Assembly (NCBI RefSeq): GCF_014851395.1
Contig: NW_024043372.1
Coordinates: 4,725,490-4,789,489, forward strand
From: Micropterus salmoides
Lineage: Eukaryota > Chordata > Actinopteri > Centrarchiformes > Centrarchidae
Length of the DNA: 64,000 nt
Reading direction: 5' to 3'
Below are positions 57,614 through 64,000 of the stretch, in pieces. How positions within the stretch are numbered: position 1 is the first letter of the stretch; every line of letters starts with the position of its first letter. The translations under genes were made by a program, and so were the position numbers. The notes under the pieces are model-generated. The model was not told the origin of the DNA. It searched no databases and saw nothing but the letters and a program-made list of their open reading frames with translations.

Positions 57614-58671
57614 TAGCTGAACAAGAACTTAGAAACACCATATATCAGGGTATAATTAACAGAATGACTGATTAATAATCAGTTCTGTCAGAATTAAAGG
57701 CCACTCGCTCTCTTCTGGTTCACCTCGTTAACTCCATCACTGTCTGTTGATCTACTATCTGTCTAACCACAACCCTAATCCTAAACTTAACCTGACACTC
57801 ATTTTAGCTTTAACCTTAAAACCAGGTTCTAACCTTCAAAAAGCCTCCAATAAGTGAGAACCTGCCAACATGTCCTCACATTCATACAGTCTGGCCTAGA
57901 CTCAAACTGGTTCTCACAAAATAGAAATACAACACATACACTTCAGCAGCCAAATTCACAGCACATAAAGCTAGTTAAGTTTCTGGTTCATGTAGCTGCA
58001 CTGAATCACTGGGGTCTTTAAATCATTGAACCTGCAGGAAGGAAAACAAAGTTAAATTGAAGAAACCCCTCCTGCCTTGATCCTACCCTGGTGTAAATAC
58101 CAACAGAATGCTTAGTGTCTGAGAAAATAAAACAACTGTCAAGATTAAACTTGAGACACATGTAAATAACGTTGTGTTGTCTGCTCATCGTGAATATGTT
58201 GATACAATACATAATTTAAACTTACCTCTCTGATAACCCCATAATAGAAGAAGAGCTAGAACGCCAACAGCAAGAACAACAAGGTCAACAGCAACATCCA
58301 GTCCAGTGGGGGACTCAGTGTAGGACCCTGAAACAGATGATAAAAAGTGAATGTAACAGTCAGAATGTAGCTGCACATCATAAACAGCAGGTTGAACATC
58401 ACAGCCGACACAAAGAACATCTAAAGGTGTGCACGCTCCTGAAATCTAGAAGCTAAAACTGTTAGCAGATCCAAACAGCACTGGGATGAGTCTCAGCAGG
58501 AACAGTGATGTTAGCATTGATCTTATGGCCAGTCGCCTCCTGCTGGGCTACGCAGCTAAGAGGTTGGTTCTGGTTCTGGTCTCAGTAGTGAGGAGGGTAA
58601 TGTCGTAGCATCGTCCTCTTTCTGAGACGTGCTGCTCATCAGTAGGAAGAAGGTTTGAATCTCTGTCCTGC
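57614..58671 (-). pseudogene. Ig gene block 3: near-identical copy of block 2
   Basis: The same order as block 2: truncated C exon 58482-58671, intact TM exon 58226-58327 and tail exon 58018-58031. Only scattered single-base differences and a 5-bp indel at the left edge were seen in about 1050 bp. The right edge joins straight to block 4 in the middle of a shared aaccacaaccctaatccta phrase. Confidence 0.75.
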
Positions 58672-59406
58672 TAACCACAACCCTAATCCTAAACTTAACC
58701 TGACACTCATTTTAGCTTTAACCTTAAAACCAGGTTCTAACCTTCAAAAAGCCTCCAATAAGTGAGAACCTGCCAACATGTCCTCACATTCATACAGTCT
58801 GGTTAAATTGAAGAAACCCCTCCTGCCTTGATTCTACCCTGGTGTAAATACCAACAGAATGCTTAATGTCTGAGAAAAATAAAACAACTGTCAAGACTCT
58901 AAACATGAGACACATGTAAAGAACTTGTTGTGTTGTCTGCTCATCGTGAATATGTTGATATAATACATTACTTACTCTTACGATACCACGATAGAAATAC
59001 AGCTAGAAGAAGAAGAACAACAGCAAGAACTACAACAGCAACTATCCATCCAGTGGAGGACTCTGAAACAGATGATAAAAAGTGAATGTAACAGTCAGAA
59101 CGTAGCTGCACATCATAAACAGCAGGTTGAACATCACAGCCGACACAAAGAACATCTAAAGGTGTGCACGCTCCTGAAATCTAGAAGCTAAAACTGTCAG
59201 CAGATCCAAACAGCACTGGGATGAGTCTCAGCAGGAACAGTGATGTTAGCATTGATCTTATGGCCAGTCGCCTCCTGCTGGGCTCCACAGCTAAGAGGTT
59301 GGTTCTGGTTCTGGTCTCAGTAGTGAGGAGGGTAATGTCGTAGCATCGTCCTCTTTCTGAGACGTGCTGCTCATCAGTAGGAAGAAGGTTTGAATCTCTG
59401 TCCTGC
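58672..59406 (-). pseudogene. Ig gene block 4: TM exon and truncated Ig C exon, no tail exon
   Basis: The truncated C exon 59218-59406 has the same lesions as the others. The intact TM exon 58976-59062 (ESSTGWIVAVVVLAVV, LLLLAVFLSWYRK) starts at phase 1 and ends AAGA then gtaagt. The last-exon region is deleted between cagtctgg and ttaaattg. A transcript using this TM exon would therefore need a tail exon from block 3; the phases permit it. This TM exon is the nearest one downstream of the intact Ig C exon at 61014-61292. Confidence 0.7.
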
Positions 59407-60454
59407 CGCCTCTACTTCAGCCTGTTTACATGTGACTGTTGCTAAACTCCTGCTGTGCTGAGATCTGCAAACGTGTGAGGCGATCTGTCTACAGCCGAGC
59501 TTCTCTGCACCCTGAGCCGAGGCCACCGTGGACTCTGGATTACGGCTCAGAACCACATCTGGATTTTATCACAGCTGCTGTTACAGCGAATATTGATTCA
59601 GTAAAGAGTCTGAGTACTTCTTCCAGCACTGACTGCTGCCCAGCGATGTCCAGATTTAAATCATGATGTGCTTCTTGGTGGAGGGTCGGCGGTAAACAGT
59701 TACTGGGTCACAATGGGAGCGGAGCGACACACAGTCTGGATTTATGCAGCACAAGTCTCTGGAAGCTCCAACTCTTAAAGCTAATAGACTTTAACTCTTT
59801 AATAAAAGGCTGCAAAGAATATTTAGAGATTCTTGAAACATGTTTAAGAGTAAAATAAATCATGTTGTTGTGAAAATACATGTCTGGTTATGATTTCTGA
59901 ATTTGAATTAATTAATTGAGAAGAACTCTTATCATCTTCTGCTGCTTTAATAGTCAGAATTACAACAATTATAAAAAGATAATTAATGTTTGAAACTTGG
60001 AGCTACAACATGAATAAAAACCAATAATGTATTTTACAATTGGTACTAATTACAAGTTTACATTGTTCAGTAAAAATGCACTTCCAAAGCCTGTATCTGC
60101 CTCCATGGTGTCAAATTATTACCAGAAACTATCATTGTTTATATTTAATGTTAAAGTCTGATCCTAGTTTTTAGTTTCACTTCAATTGGTAGTTAAAATA
60201 TAATAATAAAATTATCAATGACTAAAATCTTCTCTAAATCTGAGTGTCCTCATATTGTTTGTGATTCATGTTTGACTGGCTGCTATAACTCTGCAGTTTC
60301 CCATTAGGATCAATTAAATTTGTCTCTATCTAATCTATTTATCTAATCACAGCTAATAAATTCTTTAGAGAGCCTCGGTGTGTTTTGGTGTTACATGTGG
60401 CTCAATGATTCTTCAAGTTCAGAACCTTTTTCAGACTTTAGTCTCTAAACCTCT
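59407..60454. other. Probable intron of the Ig gene
   Basis: No exon-like or repeat features that I can support. Confidence 0.4.
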
Positions 60455-60660
60455 AAATGGGGTGGTGATGGTATATATAGTGGATAAGACACATGCCTTT
60501 GATGTGAGAGACTCGGGTTCAATTCCCCACTGTGACCCATCCACCATTGTGTCCCTGAGTAAGACACTTAATCCCTAGTTGCTCCAGAAGCGTGCGACCT
60601 CTGACATGTGTAGCAATTGTAAGTTGCTTTGGATAAAATCATCAGCTAAATGAGTAAAAA
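60455..60660 (+). mobile_element. tRNA-derived SINE, best copy
   Basis: Head ggtgatggtatatatagtgg and gacacatgcctttgatgtg, B-box-like gggttcaattccccactg, body gtccctgagtaagacactta, tail gtaagttgctttggataaaa. Inserted in the presumed Ig intron. Confidence 0.88.
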
Positions 60661-61013
60661 AAGTAAATCTCCCTCGTGAGTTGTTTTCATGTTGATCCTC
60701 AGGATCAGGCTGCAGCAGCCATTTTGAGTGAAGTTTACTAAATTCTTGTGTTCCTGTGTTTGATCAGACTGATCTCAGAGTTTCTTTCTGTTATTTCCCT
60801 GCAGACCCTCTCATTCTTCCTCTCATCTCTGTAGATTCATGAAGTCTCAGAGTCTCAGTATAAGAGTGAAGCTTTCACTCAGTTTGAAACTTTTTACACT
60901 TCTGCTGACATCTTCGTCCCAACCTGCTTTGAGTTCAGTCTGAACACATGTAAACATGTTTTAAAAAACAAACAACACATGAACAGTTAAAATTAAACTT
61001 GGAGGAATCTCAC
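60661..61013. other. Probable intron of the Ig gene
   Basis: Nothing supported beyond the flanking exon and SINE. Confidence 0.4.
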
Positions 61014-61292
61014 CATGGATATATACGTGAGTCTCGGCATAAATCTGATGTTTGATCTCCTCCTGTGTGGCTACACAGCGATAGCGGTCGGTCTTCATCA
61101 CAGTAGTTTGGAGGGTGATGTAGAAGCTGCCTCCTCTTTCTGAGACCTGTGGCTCCTCACCAGGAAATTTGTTTCCAGCACTGTCCTGCCACTCTACTGT
61201 AGGTTTTGGAAAAGCACCTCGAACTTCACACTGCAGCAGGGCCCAGTCCTTCGTTTGACGGAGCGTGATCACATATGGCTTTGGAGCTGCAC
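61014..61292 (-). CDS. Intact Ig C-type exon of a B7/butyrophilin-like gene (partial)
   Basis: Minus strand. Acceptor tgcagcag at the 5' side; donor ATCCATG then gtgaga at 61011-61013. The exon is 279 nt, phase 1 at both ends. It encodes one C-type Ig domain: YVITLRQTKDWALLQCEVRG with the first cysteine, PTVEWQDSAGN with the core Trp, VSERGGSFYITLQTT, and the DRYRCVATQEE region with the second cysteine. This domain form is typical of fish CD276/VTCN1/butyrophilin-like co-receptors, which act at the cell surface in T-cell regulation. The phase fits all four downstream TM exons. Leader and V exons are not found up to 62.1 kb, where a DIRS element begins, so the gene is incomplete in the window. 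Whether it is expressed cannot be judged. Confidence 0.82.
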
Positions 61293-62160
61293 CTGCTGCA
61301 CATTTCAGATGATACACATGATATTTCACACATTTCTAATTTCTACCAAAAGTTTGGAAACCAATTACAGATGCAAACACTGTTACTGACTCATATCATG
61401 ACAGAAGCTGAGATCCAGTGAAGACGTTTGGACAAACTGAATATTTACATTTGTTGAGTTGAAAAAATTATCTTGAAACGACGTCACATGAAATCTGTTG
61501 TTTGATATATTGACAATATTTTCTGTTGCACTAAAGTAATATAAACATGTGCAGTGTTTCCCCTAGGATGGAGTTGTAGCAGCGGAGGTGAAGCAAAAAA
61601 AACATTTGTGTCTGAATATGTCTGAATATAAAACCCCCAAAAAACATGTCTCAGCAGCAGTGCTGTTGTGTCCATGAGCAAATGATTCACATCAGAATAG
61701 TTTAAAATTTCAGTGTTTTCCCATAGTCTTAGATGCCCATATTTGGTGGTGATTGCGGGGAGATGGGGTAAATTTTACTTTTAACAATGACAAATATGCA
61801 ATTTCACATCATTTGGAACCATTATTTTAACCATATCTGTGAACAAAGAGTTGGAAAAGCTTGAGCAGATAATAAATAGCAACCAGAAAGCATAAGGACT
61901 AAACTTTAGTTTTAGTTTCCATCCTCTCTCCACAGTGATTTTACCTTCATGGCACAGCACCCAAGCCTTTTGGGCCTCACCTCCTAAGCCTTATAATGGC
62001 AGGGAAACCCTGTAAAATGACCTCATAAAAATCATCAGCTTTAGACATTTATCTGTAAAAATTAATATGAAAAAATAGGCAACATGACAAACACCTCCGT
62101 TAATTACCAAGCATTTCATTTACACAATAAAATCCAAAAGAAATGTTTCCTCATTAACTT
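61293..62160. other. Upstream intron of the Ig gene
   Basis: Short similarity (aaaagtttggaaaccaatta) to the relic intron at 8450-8665. No V-set exon seen. Confidence 0.45.
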
Positions 62161-62164
62161 AAAA

Positions 62165-62467
62165 GGAACGTCTCGGGTTACGTATGTAACCCTTGTTCCC
62201 CGAGAAGGGGAACGAGACACTGCGTCGGTGACGACACTATGGGAACGCCTCTGGGCGTGGCAGGGCTGAAATCATGAATGAAACTACTCCAATCCTATTG
62301 CCGTTGCTAGAACGGTAGCGTGTGATGGCTTAACTGGAGGTGTATTTAAGCAAGCTGGCACATCGGACACATTAGCTCTTGCTCCAGGCGGGGCGAGGTG
62401 TGGCGGACCGACGGAGTGTCTCGTTCCCCTTCTCGGGGAACAAGGGTTACATAACCCGAGACGTTCC
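62165..62467. repeat. DIRS terminal inverted repeat (hairpin)
   Basis: The arm 62165-62228 (ggaacgtctcgggttacg to gacactgcgtcgg) is repeated inverted at 62408-62467, differing by a 4-base indel and a few changes, with about 180 bases between. Each arm also holds smaller palindromes. The same sequence ends the other DIRS remnant at 45859-45912. Confidence 0.9.
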
Positions 62468-64000
62468 CCTTCGAGGATACCCACTACTCCACGCCGAAGC
62501 CTCCGCCTGCCCCCCCCAGAGTGCAGTAACCTTAGGCACGACTAAGAGGAGAGCGCACGGGTGCCGGGTGCAGAAGGAAGGTCCAGACTGTAAAACCGGA
62601 TGAAAGTGTGAGGAGTGGCCCAGCCAGCTGCCTCACACAAATCCTGGAGCGAAGCCCCTACGAGCCATGCCTCAAGTAGAGTGAGCCCTTACGGCCATAG
62701 GTGAAGGTAACCCGCGCACCTGACAGGCCAGGGAAATAGTCTGAACAATCCAGTTGCTGATCGTGTGTTTAGAAGCGGGGAACCCAGCCTTGGGGGACCC
62801 GAAACACACCAGCAACTGGTCTGCTTTCCTCTACCGGGAGGACCTCAGAGTGTAAATACTCTGTGCTCTGACAGGGAAGAGCAAATTAAGTCTCCCGTCC
62901 TCCGCCGTCACATGAGGTGGGTGATGAAACGCCTGCAGCAACGTAGGCCCTGCCAACCTGGATGGAACCTTAGGGACATAGCCCGGACAGGGGTGCAGGA
63001 TGGCTCTGACCCTCCCCGGGGCAAACTCCAGGCATTGTGGAGACACCGAAAGTGCCTTGAGATCCCCCACCCTCCTCAGAGACGTGATAGCGAGGAGAAA
63101 GGCCATCTTAAGGGTCAGGTGCTTGGCCTCAGCCGACTCCAGGGGTTCGAAGGGGGCCTCAGCTCACGCTTCAAGAACCACCGCCAGGTCCCAGGTGGAA
63201 AGCCTGGACCGAGTCACGGGTCTCATCCTCCGGGCTCCATGGAGGAAGCGCACGACCAGTGGAAGCCTCCCCAGAGGCGCATCCCTCAGAGGGGTGTGGA
63301 ACGCCGCCACGGCAGCCACATATACCTTGAGTGTGGATGGGGAAAGGCCAGCAGAGAAACGGTCCTGGAGGAACTCCAGTACCATAGTCACCGGGCAGGT
63401 AACTGGGTCCACCGCTCGTTCTCTGCACCAGGCGGCAAACACATTCCACTTTAGGCCATACATCTTTCTCATGGATGGGCCTCTGGAGCTGAGCAGCGTC
63501 CCGACTGTTCCTGCCGTGAGGCCTGCCTCCAGGAATTGGGCCCCCTCAGGGGCCAGACCCACAGTCTCCATAGGGCGGGGCAAGGGTGAAAGATCTGGCC
63601 CTGCGCCTGAGACAGCAGATCCTTCCTCAGAGGGACCTGCCATGGCGGGCCCTCGAGGAGTGTCCGAGAACTACACTCGGGGTGGCCAAAACGGGGCTAC
63701 CAGCAGTAGACTGACACCGTCCTGACGGACCCGCTCCGGAACCAGTGACTGGAGGAAAGGCATACAGGCGCAGCCTTGGCCATGTCTGCACCATGGCCTC
63801 CAGCCCTATCGGGGATGGGGGCGTGAGGGAGAACCACAGGGGACAGTGCGTAGTCTTTTGAGATGCAAACAAGTCCACGTCTATGGGGCCGAACCTTTTG
63901 CATAATAGCTCCATCACCTGGGGGCAATTTATGCGCCAAGAGAAATGATGCTCCTGCCAGGAGCCTCTTGCAAAGCGGCCGTCCATGACCGCGCCCCACC
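62165..64000 (-). mobile_element. DIRS-type tyrosine-recombinase retrotransposon (partial)
   Basis: Minus strand from the window edge. At 63627-63986 lies the RNase H end, with VDLFASQKTTHCPLWF and AMVQTWPRLRLYAFPP. Next come the recombinase N-terminal part (63164-63643: YGLKWNVFAAWCRERAVD; VTMVLEFLQDRFSAGLSPST) and the catalytic part (62831-63106: LLAITSLRRVGDLKALSVS, with the first active-site Arg region). One in-frame TGA separates these two ORFs, and further breaks follow towards 62672, where a stop lies in the expected H-x-x-R position. Tyrosine recombinase instead of integrase, plus inverted termini, identifies DIRS. It is probably inactive. The reverse transcriptase lies outside the window. 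Confidence 0.88.

Noticed and set aside
62765..63454. Plus-strand 229-codon ORF
   Set aside because: Antisense shadow of the same DIRS coding region, kept open by high GC.
63000..63725. Plus-strand 241-codon ORF
   Set aside because: It is antisense to the DIRS tyrosine recombinase, whose motifs are clear on the minus strand.

Overview
The window looks like nuclear DNA of a teleost fish. The evidence is intron-split genes with GT-AG junctions, F-type lectin (fucolectin), ecto-ADP-ribosyltransferase and B7/butyrophilin-like immunoglobulin exons of fish type, and a dense mix of fish transposons: L2-, I- and RTE-like LINEs, DIRS and gypsy elements, hAT and Tc1/mariner elements, and tRNA-derived SINEs. 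There is no operon organisation and I recognise no rRNA, tRNA or CRISPR locus.

Layout. 1-8 kb: dispersed and tandem non-coding repeats, ending in a minisatellite with a direct and an inverted copy of itself. 8.1-8.7 kb: relic of an immunoglobulin exon and its intron. 10.2-18.7 kb (minus strand): the main gene, a predicted secreted F-type lectin made of eight tandem domains. Each domain is encoded by two exons inside an 834-bp tandem unit. A signal-peptide exon lies upstream, across an intron that holds nested transposons. 19-30 kb: transposon-rich DNA with a broken L2 LINE, a coding-like minisatellite and a gypsy pol fragment. 30.9-33.1 kb (plus strand): an apparently intact two-coding-exon arginine-type ADP-ribosyltransferase with a TATA box and polyadenylation signal; a relic of its 3' end lies at 39 kb. 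33-50 kb: hAT, Tc1, DIRS and LINE debris, plus a minus-strand set of unidentified overlapping ORFs next to an LTR-like stretch. 50-61.3 kb (minus strand): a degenerating tandem array of B7/butyrophilin-like exons, with one intact Ig C-type exon, four intact transmembrane exons, four truncated C exons and one broken V exon, interrupted by an I-type LINE. 62.2-64 kb: a DIRS-type retrotransposon running off the window.

Functionally the host genes fit an extracellular immune neighbourhood: a sugar-binding multivalent lectin, a secreted mono-ADP-ribosyltransferase and membrane Ig co-receptor-like exons. That grouping is inferred from family knowledge and proximity, not shown by the sequence. The most notable item is the eight-domain lectin, in which only two domains keep the canonical fucose-binding histidine.
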